Positions 24,075-36,067 of a DNA stretch of 64,000 nt are shown piece after piece. The notes beneath the pieces are model-generated. The model had not been told where the DNA came from, did no database searches, and saw nothing but the letters and a program-made list of their open reading frames with translations. A program made the position numbers and the translations under genes. Numbering within the stretch: the stretch's first letter is position 1; each line of letters begins with the position of its first letter. The DNA comes from Tanytarsus gracilentus (taxonomy: Eukaryota; Arthropoda; Insecta; Diptera; Chironomidae), in assembly GCA_038502055.1 (NCBI GenBank), contig JAXRKN010000045.1, positions 828,501-892,500 of the forward strand, given 5' to 3'.

Positions 24075-27000
24075 TGAATCTTTTTTTAAGCAATTTTTTA
24101 AATCTCCTATATACTTCACTATTCGGATTTTAAGAATATTAGTACTGACTTACTGAAAAATTTCTGATATGTGTGCTCGACAAACTGAAAGAAAGATATG
24201 GAAAATACATTACATTTCCTTAATCAGATTACTTTGTTAAGCTGTTTCGCGAGGGATTCTGTAAGGATCAAATAGTTGGTATCGAAAAGAACTTATAAGG
24301 GATGATGTAGAGGATTCTCCCGCATAACAACCTTGACAAAAAAACCAGAAAATTTAATTTCGTCTTCGAGCTTCGTTATGACTTTCATATCATGAACCAT
24401 AAAAGGCATTACGTCATTCAATTTCTGCGGAATTTCATGTTTTTTGCCTCCAGCGTGCTGAAATTACGTGGATTGTGTTACTGCAAAAATGCGAAAATCT
24501 CTTTACATAAAAAATTCCTCTCGGAAAATGAGGAAATTCAATTTATTTTTTCACTTCACACACAATAAAAAGCGATGACAGAAGCAGTACTGATGCGGTA
24601 GCAATAGCAATTTATTTTCATCTTCAAATTTCCATCGAAATTAAATTATAAAGTTATAATTGAACAATTATTGAGTTTGAGAACAATTTTGAGACAATTC
24701 TGGTATAAATTGAAAACCAAGTTGAAGGAGAGGTAAAAATTTCTGTTGAGGGACTATGTAGATTTAAATTTTCTGTTAAAAATAAATTTTAAATGACCAC
24801 AATGCACAAAAGTTCAGAATCAAATGCTCAAAATTTCCCACAAGGAATCAACTTCAAACTCTCAACAACCACCTGCAAGTGCTCCTTTATTCTTCCCTTC
24901 AATTCATAAATTCAAGAGTTCACTTGAAAATTGCCATTGATTTTGTGATTTATGAATCAAATTATTGCCTTTCCTTTCCCCTTAAGGTTTTTCACTTTTC
25001 TAAGATTTGTTATCAATTATCGATAATAATGGCGTTGTTATAGAAACTTTTCTCTCTCTTTTTCCCGAACTATTATTCGAATTGCTATTCAACAAATTTC
25101 ATTATACTGCTGATGATATTGTGAAATGCTGGAAATCGATGTGTGTTAAAAAGCGAACGGAAAAAAGTTTTCCCATTCAAAGTTTCTTTATCATAAGCTT
25201 AGCAATGTCATAAGGAGGTAAAGACAGAAATAGAAAAATATATGTTTTGGAAATAAGTTTAGCAGGAATATGGAAAGGATATAAAAATTGATGTTGTGTG
25301 ATTTTGTGATGGCACATTTAAGAAAGTTTTTATTCGGGTAATTTTTTGCACTCAAGAAGAAGTTTTGCGGTGTACAAAAACTTAAATTTTTTCATTTTAT
25401 GACCATCCGTATATTTCTGACGTATCTCAACAAGTTCTCGTAATTACTAAAGCAATTCTTTGTAATTGTTTCATTAAAAGTGGCAATCAAGGTGGAAGAA
25501 AAAAATACATTTTTAATCACAGAATTGTTATTTCAACTTCACTTTTAATTGCAATCTCGAGTAATTGCATTTATGATTGTAGTGTCGAGGAGATGAAAAA
25601 GAAAAGTAAACGAAAGCAATTTTTTTCTAATTACGTTCAACACTTCTTTCTTACTCTTTTTGCATGTTTCTTTTGCTCGTAATTGTGTATATATTATTTT
25701 TTGCTCAAAAGATGTTTAAAAAACAGACAAGTTGAATAAATAAAGGGAGGGAAAAAATTAATTGTAATTTTATTAAATATTGTGAACATTAAAAATTTCA
25801 AAACGAGGGTTGGAAATGTAAAATAAAATAAAATGATGAATTTTACAAAGATTTTTTTATAAAATTAGCCCTTAGTTTATGGCTCAAAATACGAAAAACA
25901 TTTACAATTGGATTCCATCAATCTGTTCAACATTCACTTCATATTTGCGCATTTAATAAATGATATTTGAGTAAGCCACTCTACATTTACATGCTTTTAT
26001 GGTTTTCAATCATCTTAATTAATATCCATTGTAAGCGAATCATACAAAGTCGTGACGATGAAGATGATATTCGAGGAAGTGCTGAGTTTTAGTGTTTACA
26101 ATAAAAACTTAATTGAAATTGAATGATATATATTCAATGTTGAGTCTGTCATAATGATTTTAATGTTGATGCACAAAAAAGATGTTTTTATCAATTGATT
26201 TTGAAATTCATTTGCTCATTTTTTAATTTCTTTAATCGACTTTAATCTATATAACTTGCTATATGAAACTAAAAACTTCACATTCCTATCCAAAAAAGCG
26301 TTAAAACATCGAAAAAACTTTTGGAATTTAAATTTTTATCCATTTTCCATCATCAAAAAGAGAAAAGCGAAAAAGAACATAGTGAGGGTGAAAAAGCGAG
26401 GGATTTAATTAATTCGTTAAATGAAATTTTTCTCTCTTTTATCGCACAAAAATTCACCGCATTCCAGATCTCAGATGAAAATGGCAAACGAATGCCTGCT
26501 GACAAAGAAAGAGAGAAATTAAAATGACAGAAAAATTATTTTCCACAATTGAACACGAAAAAAATTCTCTCCAATAATTGCAAAGTGGAATGAATGGTAA
26601 AAAGAAGTGCGAGACATCTGTTTTCATTTCGCATTCATTTTTCTCTCTAATTTTCAAAGCTTAGGCACACAAATGCTATCGAGTGAAAATAGACACTCTG
26701 TGTGACAGGCGAGAGAAAATTATTTTTCATCAACTAAGCATAATGTGACGATTAATGAATAAAGTAAAAGATGTTAAAAGATGGGCACCAACTGATGATA
26801 AAATGGATAATGAAAGAAAAAAATGTTGAACATGCAAGAAAATTGTTGACAGCAAGCAGCAGTGTTGTGGGAATATGAAATACTTTATCATGACGACCGT
26901 GTGTGTGAGTGTTAGTGTCGAGTGGCATAGAGATGGTTTAGATTGTTGGTAATGGCTGTCACAAGAAGCCAATTTATTGTGCATCATGCTGAGCAAGGTT

Positions 27001-28959
27001 GAGGTTAATTGAGTGAAAGCCTTCTAGCTTTTATCATGCCGTAGAAAAAAATATCTGACTCTTAGTATTTGCTAACGATTTTTTGTGAGTAATCTCGTTG
27101 TGTTAAAAAATAAAAATATTTACAAAACCTTTAATTGCAATTAATTGTTAAAAAAATTCTATTTTTAAAATTTCCAAACTTTTTAAAATTTAATAATTTC
27201 ATATAATCACCCACACTTATTTTTCCTTTGCATATTATAAGCTCACGTAATTATGTCCTTCACTCACACTTCCTCCTCTCATATCCCATTATTCACGCTT
27301 TTCAATTTAGTGCCATCATAAAATGCTATCCTCCACACTACCGCTGACAAGTGATACCAAATGTCGATCTTGAGACGCTCTTGGCAGTGCCTGTTTACAT
27401 TAATGACATGACATTTAACTTTTCCTATTTACATTCTCATTCATTTTCGCTAATTCTAATAGTCTCCAGCACGCAATGCCATCTTCTTAGTGTACGGTTC
27501 GTTGAATAAAAATACTGTAGTGTAGTTGAGAGGGAGAGAGAGAAAGAGGAAAAGCTTGTTAAGCGTAATGCGAGGGGAGGAAAAACAGTGTTTAAAAGCT
27601 AAAAATACCATTTTGACTGGCCATAGCAGAAAAAGCTTTTAAATCTAAATAAAAATCATGTTAATAACTTCATTAACATAAAAAGTAACAAGATCGTGAT
27701 AGAAAAGCTTTTCGACTTTTTTCTCTCTATTCTTTTTCCTTCACTGTGAGGTAAAAACTCGAAAATTATTATTCGAATTAATTAAAGCAAACACAAAGTA
27801 TTACATTTTTGCGGCATTGGAATTTCTTCACGTTGCGTTGTGTGAGAGCCGAAAAAAGGGCGAGTGAAGAAAAATGCGACTAAATGACGATGGTTTGAGG
27901 TATCATAAATCATGATTTTAATTACATTTCAAAATCGACTTCTCTTTCGTGCGTTGAGTTTTGAAGGAGGAAATTGAATTTTTTTGCAGTTCACTGTCCT
28001 CAGCACATGATAAAAATGTTTTTTTTCGGAGGCTTAAAAATTATTTAAAACACGTCCTTTATCATTTTTGCACTTGACTGTCTGTCGCTTGCTGTGCACT
28101 TGCGGCTGTATTTAATTTTTTATGTTTATTTACAATTGAAACATATAATGAATTTTTTGTGTAACGTGAAGTGAAGAAAAATATTTATTTAAGAGCGCTG
28201 TGGGCAGAGTATTTGATTAAAATTTTATACAGTTAAAATGGAATTAATTATGAAATGCAGTTTTTATTACTTTTTAAATTTTAAACGAACAATTTAGCTT
28301 AAAAATAATTTTGTAATCATTTCACAAAATTCTTTGTATCAAAGTAAGTTTTGTTCACTTAAGTCCACTTAAGTTATTTTTTTTGCTGTGCAATATATTT
28401 TATGAATTTTTGTTTTTTGCATTCATCAGAAATCAAAAGTGGTACTTGCTTTGTATGAGTTGCGAGGCTACATACAAAACTAATTAAATGTGAATTTTTA
28501 ACTCTGCATTTCAAGTTTTGACATACAATTTGAGAGGAAACCAAAACAGTAAATTCTTTCAATATAAAAATATCCAAAAAACTCATTTAAAATCTTTTAG
28601 GCAGTTTTTAAAAATTATTAATTTCATTTAATTAAAAGTTTATCTCCCTTGCATCAGACCATAAAGCATTTATAAAATTTATGTTTACTCAAAAAACTCT
28701 TCGTTTAAACTTTTCGGAAAAATTGTCATTTACATCCATCACTGAGAGAGAAAATCCCTTCAACAAAATATGCATGCATCGAAAAAGTTTGCTTTGTACA
28801 AAATTTATCCATTTGCTCATATTTCATTGTGATTTGTGATGTTATTTTTTATTTTACGAATTTGCTGACATTCTTGTTTCAGTTTTTGTGCATTTTTGAT
28901 TAACAATGCAAAGTTATGTGAGGTGGATTTTGCTCAAGCTCAGTGAATTCATTTAAATT

Positions 28960-30012
28960 TAGGATTACAAATTGTTGCTTCGATCATTTTTCGATATGTT
29001 GTATGAAAACGTGATGAATTCTCCCACTTGCTGTTGATGAATATTTATGAAAAGTATCTATGCAGGCTCCGTTTCTCTTTTTATTTGAGATATTTTATTT
29101 AATTTTTGGCACTCCTCTATGTTAAAATAATTAAAATGTTTCATTAAAAGTTCGATCACTAAATTTGTAGGTTCGATCACTTTTTCGATATAAGTTCGAT
29201 CATTTTATATTAATTCAAATTTAATTTTTTCAATGGAAATTTTAATGCAGAATGATAAGTAATGGAATTATTTGGAGGTAAAAAGTCACAAAAAGGCATT
29301 TTAGCATGTGCTTGGTCAATGGTGGGCTTTGTTCATTTCAAATAATTATTTCATTTAAAGGGCTATCATGCTTTTATTAAAATTTTTAAGTATTGACCGT
29401 GATTGAAGAGTAAATTTTTAAAAATATTTAATACTGGAAGTAAAATTTAACTTTGGTAAATATCATTAAATACGGAAAAAGAAGAAAAAAAGAAAAAATA
29501 AAAAGGAGGTAATTTGGATTTTTGTATGACCTATGGTCGTGCCACGACGGCCTAATGTATTTTTTAAATTTTCTCTTGTATGTCTTCATGGTATCGTAAC
29601 GGAATGATCAGAACGATGAGGGTTTTATTTTTTTGTTTTTTTGGAGAAGTAAAAATTAATCCCTTCATAAGAGGAATAAATGTGGTTTTTGTGTGGGTAT
29701 TTGTTTTCTGTTAATAAATGCATTAGATCCTAGTGTCGTAAAAAAATATTTCTCAATGCAATAAAAAAATTCTTAATGGCATTTTGATTATCATTAATGT
29801 CATGGTAAAAATGTATGGAGAAATTTGTTTGGACGATTTTAAGCATGTAGGATGACAGAAAAATTCCAAATAAAATATATTTTGAAAGCGCATTGTAATG
29901 GGTATACCTCTGAATTTTTTCAGAATTTTTGGAATGAAGGAAACGGGAAAAAATTAATAAAAACAAAAGTGATCGAACCATCAAATGATCGGAGAAACAA
30001 TTTGTAAGCCTA
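28960..30012. mobile_element. non-autonomous DNA element with 30-bp terminal inverted repeats
   Basis: The left end 28960-28989 (starts TAGGATTACAAATTGTTGCT) is the reverse complement of 29983-30012 at 27 of 30 positions. Subterminal copies of TTCGATCA follow: at 28979, 29152, 29172 and 29205 on the plus strand, and inverted near 29969. One pair forms a perfect 15-bp inverted repeat (29170-29184 and 29965-29979). No transposase frame is present: the longest open frame inside is 84 codons and featureless. Repeated subterminal motifs near TIRs are typical of transposase binding sites in hAT- and P-like families, but the superfamily is not assigned because I see no convincing target-site duplication. 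A fragment of the 18.5-kb repeat family lies inside it at 29526-29599. Confidence 0.65.
29526..29599 (-). repeat. fragment of the 18.5-kb tandem-repeat family, inverted and nested
   Basis: The reverse complement reads GATACCATGAAG, then AAGAGAAAATTT, then GGCACGACCATAGGTCAT. This matches 19087-19164 with a few gaps, in the opposite orientation. It sits within the TIR element, so one element carries or was invaded by the other. Confidence 0.75.
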
Positions 30013-31124
30013 TTTTTTTATCAAGGAAATTATCATGTTGTGACTTGAAACTGAAAAAATTTAACAGTGACATAGGCAGAAATTTTTGAGGTCAACTGTT
30101 TCAACTTTTTTTAAAAAAATAATTTTATCTCATTTTTTACTCCACGAACTTATGACTTATGAAACTCACCTTGTCCCGTTTCATTTTAGTTCAAAGTGAT
30201 TTATTGCCAATATTTTCTCCTCATGTGCCCATCATGTTCTTGCACGAGACAAAAATGCTCCGTCAATAAAATTGCCAACTTTATAAACATTAAGTTGTTT
30301 TTTCCACTTCTTTCATTTCGAGTTACTTCATCGATACTTTACCACTCACTTATTTAATGTCAAACGGTTTCAATTGTGCAATACTTTCATTATCACCAAC
30401 AAATGACACGAATTTATGCCGGCTGCTAATTTTCACACACGCAATAAAGCACACTTTGTCAGTAAGAAAGAGAGAGTGAGAGAGAAAATGAAGACATCAA
30501 TTTGCACTTTTATGACATTTTCTTCTTAAGTGCGATATCCACACATACACTTGTCATAGCTCCACACTCTAAATGATAGCGTGTGAACAGTGAGTAAATT
30601 TTACGTTTGTTACAAATATTTTATTACTCAATTGTGCATTGATATTAAAATTTATGGAATATGCACTTATCGCTTTTTGGTTATGATGAGTTCTCACGGT
30701 ACATTGCACTTAAGTATTGCACATTCGAGTAGAGAGTAATCATTTGAGTAATTTATGAGAACATTTTGGTGTATATATTGAGTGCTTGAGGTTTCGTGCG
30801 ACTAATTTTAGTCAAAAATTTATTTAACATCAATTTAAAATTATTTCTGTTAATTAAATAAAATTTTTTTTTACTAAAATTATAAACATTTTTCTCTGCA
30901 AGGATAAAGTTGTTAACCTCCCTCTAAATAATTGGCAAAATTCTAAGCTTCCCCATCAAATTAATATTAATTGCCTCACAATAACAATTTTCAACTTCAT
31001 CGTCACAACCACAATCTGCACTCAATGTTCACATCTTCAAAGCTTTCAGTGTCATCTCAAATTCATTCAGCAATAACCATCAAAATGAGCATCTGCTAAT
31101 GAGTTTTGTCAACATTGCTTTGAA
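30013..31124. other. intergenic sequence upstream of the cuticle gene
   Basis: No coding frame. It presumably contains the upstream regulatory region of the cuticle protein gene, but I can name no specific binding site. Confidence 0.5.
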
Positions 31125-31162
31125 TATAAAATCACCGAATTTCTTTCGACTCAGCATCAGTT
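31125..31162 (+). promoter_or_regulatory. core promoter of the cuticle gene (TATA plus initiator)
   Basis: TATAAAA at 31125-31131 and the arthropod initiator TCAGTT at 31157-31162 place the start of transcription at about A31159, 34 bases after the first T of the TATA box. That spacing is normal for TATA promoters. The predicted 5' leader is about 55 nt. Confidence 0.7.
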
Positions 31163-31213
31163 CCAATCAATTCGTTCAAGTGTTAATAACTAAAAAACTT
31201 TAAAACCACAAAA

Positions 31214-31690
31214 ATGTTCAAGCTCATCACTGCCACTGTTTTGATTGCTTTCGTTTCCGCTTATCCACAAAATGCACCACAGGGTCAGGATGCATCTGCA
31301 ACATTGACGGAATATGCATTTTCTGACGATGGACTCGGAAACTTTAACTACAATTTTAAAACCAGCAACGGAATTGACCAAAATGCAAATGGACAATTGA
31401 AAGATATTACTGTGCCATCTACTGATGGGCAAGGAAGTCAACCAGGCAAAGGAACTGTTCAACAAGGCAGTTTCGCATATACTTCTCCAGATGGAACTCC
31501 CGTTAAAGTAGACTGGATCGCCGATGAAAATGGATTCCAACCAACTGGTGAGTGTTCAATTTTTTTTATTTATAAATTGTCAACTCTTGCGATTGTAATC
31601 AAATAAACTTAATTTATAGGTGCCCATCTCCCACCAGCCGCCGGAATCCAAGGATCCGCTCAAGCCGCTCCCCTTCCTGCTGGCAAATAA
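31214..31690 (+). CDS. RR-1 family cuticular protein, secreted (two exons)
   Basis: Exons 31214-31547 and 31620-31690, joined across a 72-nt intron (donor GTGAGT, acceptor TTATAG), give 134 aa. Residues 1-16 are a signal peptide (MFKLITATVLIAFVSA) with likely cleavage before Tyr17. Residues about 33-118 form a chitin-binding Rebers-Riddiford domain of the RR-1 (soft cuticle) type. The diagnostic core is GSFAYTSPDGTPVKV followed by ADENGFQPTGAHLP, the last part contributed by exon 2. The protein is expected to be exported by epidermal cells and to bind chitin fibres in flexible cuticle. The first exon carries the signal peptide directly, without the frequent intron after the first few codons. 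The ATG is the first after the predicted cap site. The family call is secure; the exact orthologue is not. Confidence 0.95.
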
Positions 31691-31767
31691 GCTTTACAAT
31701 AATTTGTCGCCATACTCGCAATTTTTCTAAGTCAATATTTTTATATATCATCAGATGCAATCGTGCT

Positions 31768-31773
31768 AATAAA
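31768..31773 (+). other. polyadenylation signal AATAAA of the cuticle gene
   Basis: AATAAA lies 78 bases after the cuticle stop codon, giving a plausible 3' UTR of roughly 100 nt. Confidence 0.7.
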
Positions 31774-31937
31774 ACTTGCACTTCATAAAATCTATACATG
31801 CATTTTTATTTCACTTCCGTAAATAATTATTCATTTGATATCTTTATTCATAAATAATCTTTTTCTTATCACTTGCCTCGTGCCTTCGTGTAGATGACGC
31901 TTGTTGATGAGAAAAGTAATTCAAAGCCCTTCATCAT

Positions 31938-31943
31938 TCAGTC
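31938..31943 (+). promoter_or_regulatory. possible initiator of the transporter gene
   Basis: TCAGTC is a full match to the arthropod initiator consensus. With A31940 as +1, the 5' leader before the ATG at 31979 would be 39 nt. No TATA box or DPE is evident. Confidence 0.35.
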
Positions 31944-31978
31944 GAGATTTGAGTTTTGATTAGGAAATACCTGGAATA

Positions 31979-33919
31979 ATGGGGGAAAAAATAAAAATTA
32001 GCGAAGGGCATTCTTCTAAAGCATCTTTCGATGATGCTTTGGCATTAGCCAGTGAGTCATTTAAAAATATTTTATTAAATTAAAAAGTTTTAAAATTTTG
32101 AAATAACCGCTTTAATTTTAAAATGGATAAAAACTTTGAGATTTTTTTATGGTTTTTTGGACACATTTAAAAATTATAGTACATTAAATTATTAATTATT
32201 AATTTATTTATTTTATATTTTAATATTTTTATCCTAATTAGAATTCGGAATTTTTCAATACTCACTCATTATTCTCTCTGGATTTCTAATGTCATCAATA
32301 TTTTTTGAGATTATGGGTATGAATTTCACGCTCCCAGTTGCGGAATGTGATCTGAATATAACCTCAAAAGCACAGTATGGAATCGTATCGGGAAGTTTTT
32401 TCCTGGGCATCATTTTGACATCTCACTTCTGGGGTTTGTTATCTGACGTGTACGGTCGGAAGAAGATTATTACAATTGCACCCATTCTCGCTTTTCTTAC
32501 GTCAATATTATCAAGCATTTCAATCGACTATTGGATGCTGACAGTTTGTAGATTTTTTAATGGAGTTTGGTATGAAAGAGTTCATTAAGTTCAACTTGTT
32601 TTCAACCAATGTCATTTTCAGTATGGCCGGGGCAGCAACGACAATTTTCGCTTATTTGGGCGAATTTTTAATTTCTTCCAATCGTTCCCGCTCAATAATG
32701 ATAGCCTCAACAATTTTCAGTATTTTCACAATCATTGTGCCGATTAATGCATATTTCGTAATCGGTGGTGATTGGAGACTAGATATTCCGTTACTGAACA
32801 TTACATTCAAACCATGGAGATTATTTTTGATCGTCTCAGGGCTTCCAAATCTCATTTGTGGCATTGCGTTGCTTTTTTTCCCCGAGAGTCCCAAATTTAC
32901 TTTTGCACAGGTGAGTTTTGGGTTTTAAAATGATTGGCATTTTAATGATTTTTAAGCTTTTTTCCTTAAATTTGATTTAATTTTTTCCAGGGCAACACAA
33001 AGCAAACACTAGAAATATTCACTCAAATCCATCGTTGGAACTGCGGCAATAAAGCTTCAAATTATAATATTAAGGAAATTCTCTCTAACGACGAATTTCC
33101 ATCAGTTTCGACAAAACGACAAGGCGGAATTATACGGATGATGATTCACAATACAATTCAACTCCTCAAAAATTATCCTCGCCCATTTTGGCTCATTTCC
33201 TTCCTGCAATTTGGTATATTTTACATCTGTCATGGAATGCTTCTATTCTTTCCCGACATTCTCAATCAAATATCGAAAAACGATGGAAATTTACAGCTTT
33301 GTGAGGTTGTAAAGCTTGCAATTGAAATGAAAAGCGAACAAATTGAGAGAAAATGTGTTGATCACTTGGATATTTCAGCTTATTCAAATGTGTTGATTTT
33401 GCAAGCATTGAACCTTGTTGGTTATGTTTTGATTAGCATTTTCGTGAACATCGTGGGTCGACCTTCGATATTCGTCTTCTTCTTCCTCACAACTGGCGTC
33501 TGCGGGATTCTAATAATCTTCATTAAAAGCACACTAATTGCCACTTATCTCTACATGTGGCTGCTCTTAAGTGGAGTGTGCAGCAATTTGTTAAATACAG
33601 TTACTTACGAGAACTTTCCCACTAATTTGAGGTGAGGGGTATGGGGTTTGAAGGCATTGATCGTGATTTTTGAATAATTTTTAGAATTTCCATTGACCTT
33701 TGAAACTAATAAATTTGTCATATTTTTTATTTTAGGTCTATGGCAATTTCTACAACTCTTCTCTTTGGTCGAATCGGTGCACTTGCCGGGTCAAATGTTG
33801 CTGGAATCCTTCTCGAGAAATCATGTGACGGAATGTTTATAATAGCTGCAATATTTCTCTTTACATGTGCTATGGTTTCCTTCTTTGTATCAACAAAGTC
33901 TTCTCAAGCTGAAAATTGA
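31979..33919 (+). CDS. SV2/SVOP-like major facilitator transporter (five exons)
   Basis: Exons 31979-32051, 32242-32569, 32622-32910, 32991-33631 and 33736-33919 join in frame across GT-AG introns of 190, 52, 80 and 104 nt, giving 504 aa. The fold is a 12-helix major facilitator. The helix 2-3 loop carries the signature GLLSDVYGRKK (residues 89-99), the end of the N-half has PESPKF (221-226), and the C-half has FPTNLRSMAISTTLLFGRIG spanning the last splice junction. These are characteristic of insect SV2-like organic-solute transporters. The segment between helices 7 and 8 (about 322-366) is short and lacks the long luminal domain of vertebrate SV2. Substrate is unknown. Start: the first ATG of an exon encoding an acidic cytosolic N-terminus (FDDALALAKFG), as in relatives. 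All exons are intact. Confidence 0.9.
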
Positions 33920-33924
33920 AATTC

Positions 33925-33930
33925 AATAAA
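33925..33930 (+). other. polyadenylation signal AATAAA of the transporter gene
   Basis: AATAAA begins only six bases after the stop codon, so the 3' UTR would be about 25-30 nt, which is very short. Confidence 0.6.
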
Positions 33931-34255
33931 ATTCACTTTAAATATTTATTCATAAAAAAACTCGCTCAGAAATGCAAATCAAATTCAATACTTCAGTCGA
34001 GAGCTTTGAGATCGATTTATAAATGAAAATTAATAAGCAAAATTGCTTCGCAAGACTCAATTTCACAATTTGAGAGGTTCCTTTGTGGAGCTGTGCAAGA
34101 TTCTTCAATTTGCATCTAATAATAAGGACATGTATTATTAAAATGAAATTTTGCTGGAAATGATTTTCTCAATTGTATCCACTCACTTTACTCTATTGGA
34201 GCTTTATCACATAAATATTTTTTGAGGTATGAGTCGCATATTTTATAATCAATAA

Positions 34256-34311
34256 AGCCGGATATGATCTATTTGTATGTTGTTTATATATAAACGAAAA
34301 TGTATCCGGCT
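34256..34311. repeat. nested hairpin, GC-containing 9-bp stem around a 14-bp palindrome
   Basis: AGCCGGATA (34256-34264) pairs with TATCCGGCT (34303-34311). The interior contains the perfect palindrome GTTTATATATAAAC (34282-34295). No further function is visible. Confidence 0.7.
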
Positions 34312-35406
34312 CATATTTTTTTTACTATTACAGGGGACTATGTATTAAAGATCTAAATTTTATTAAATATTTCAAAAAAAACTTAAAGCAATATTTTGTT
34401 ACATATTTACGAGTTAGATAAATATTTTTCTGACTTTTTCTTTTTATAAAATATTCAAAAGCTTCTTTAGAACTTCAACCTGATTTCTTCCACCTTACAC
34501 ACTTTTTATATCAAAAACACAATGTCACATAGATCAAAAATTGAATTTTCAATATTCAACTCAGGTACACGATGATATATTCATAGCATATCCAGCACAC
34601 GCTTCTCGATCTCTCAAGGCATGTGTTTTTTTGAATAAATTTATTGCATAGTGATTGCACTCGTGAGAGATGTTTATATCTAATTTATTGGAAAAGAAGA
34701 GAGAGCTTAAGGTGGAGATTTTCAATGAAATAAAAAACCTCAGAGGAGAAATCAGGTGAAATATTAGCTAGATAAACTTTTTTGGTCCTTTATAGAGTTA
34801 TTTAACTTCGTAATTTAATGACAAGCTTCAATTAAATTTAATTAATTTTTGTCTTCTTAAACTCTACATAAGCCACTATCACATATTTCAAATTGAGTGC
34901 ATGAAAATATCATTAAAATGTAAATTATATTCATGCAATCATTAGTTAAATCAATCTATTGATCTGCATCATTCCAAACTTTTACCTGCAAACCTCCTCA
35001 TTCTCCTCTCAGCACTCCTGTCAATTATTATTTAAGCTCTTGTCGATGATTAAACATGATTCAATGATAAATAACTAAATGACATGAGCTGGAAATTTTA
35101 ATGGAGCATGTGATGAACATTTTGTGGAATAGGATTTTAAAGTGATATCAAAACAAAAATGTGAATTATACTTTTGCATTCTGACCTAGGATTGTAAAAT
35201 ATTGAAATTTTGAATTTTAAAAATTAAAAAGTTAAACACGCACATGTATTTTTATTTTGCTCGAAAGATTAAATGTTAATTTTTCTCTCCGCATATTTTC
35301 TCAAAAAGCACATTCTTAACAACTAAATTTCCCTCTTAAATTCCCAATGCACATTTGTCTAGTTGGAAAATAAATGCTTTTGTAGATATAAAGAAATTTA
35401 TACATG

Positions 35407-35422
35407 CACACACACACACACA
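35407..35422. repeat. (CA)8 microsatellite
   Basis: Uninterrupted CA dinucleotide run. Confidence 0.9.
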
Positions 35423-36067
35423 AAAATATAATAAAAATATTCATGTTTTGAGAGAGAAAATTTTATGTCAACTCTCGAGCAGATTGTGGATTTATGTTTT
35501 ATTTAATCCGATATTTTGAAGTCTGTATGAGGCGAAATGTTTTGTATTCTATTGTGCTGTACATGCTTTTTGTGCAGACACCTCAACTTAAAATTTTGTT
35601 CGTACAACAGAACAAGGCTTTCACTGCATAATACTCATATAACACGATTTTGATTGCTTTATTAATACTAATGTGTTCATTCATATTCGAGCTATTTTCG
35701 GGTTCAATTGAGGGTGAGATTTAATTTTTATTTATTTTTAAATTAAAAAGGACTTTTTCTGCTCATGAGATGAGCTCTACTTTTTTTTTTTTTTTGATTA
35801 TGTATTTGAATGTACCAACATTGGCAAATTTTTCCTTTCTTTTATAAGTGAATTACAATAAATTTTACGAATTAATGTGAAAAGCGATTAATTAATCCAA
35901 TTCAATTTTGCTGTTGGTAAGATGAGAATAAAATTGGATGACCCAGCGAGTTGTACTCCTTAAAGGATCATCATAGCTAGAATTTTTTGCTGTAATATTT
36001 CTATTTTGGTAGCATTTAAGATGCTAGCATTAAAATTTAACTGTAAATTCGATGTAATAGTAGCATT

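Larger units (their letters stand above)
19350..28959. other. non-coding AT-rich stretch
   Basis: No gene is supported. Apart from the GT microsatellite at 23437 and the direct duplication at 23893-24074 I see only AT-rich sequence and short chance frames. Confidence 0.55.
33931..35780. other. intergenic sequence
   Basis: No coding frame. It holds the hairpin at 34256-34311 and a CA microsatellite at 35407. A 15-nt poly(T) run at 35781-35795 ends the interval. Confidence 0.55.

Noticed and set aside
31190..31540. 116-codon minus-strand frame over the cuticle gene
   Set aside because: Antisense shadow of the RR-1 exon; it has no independent features.
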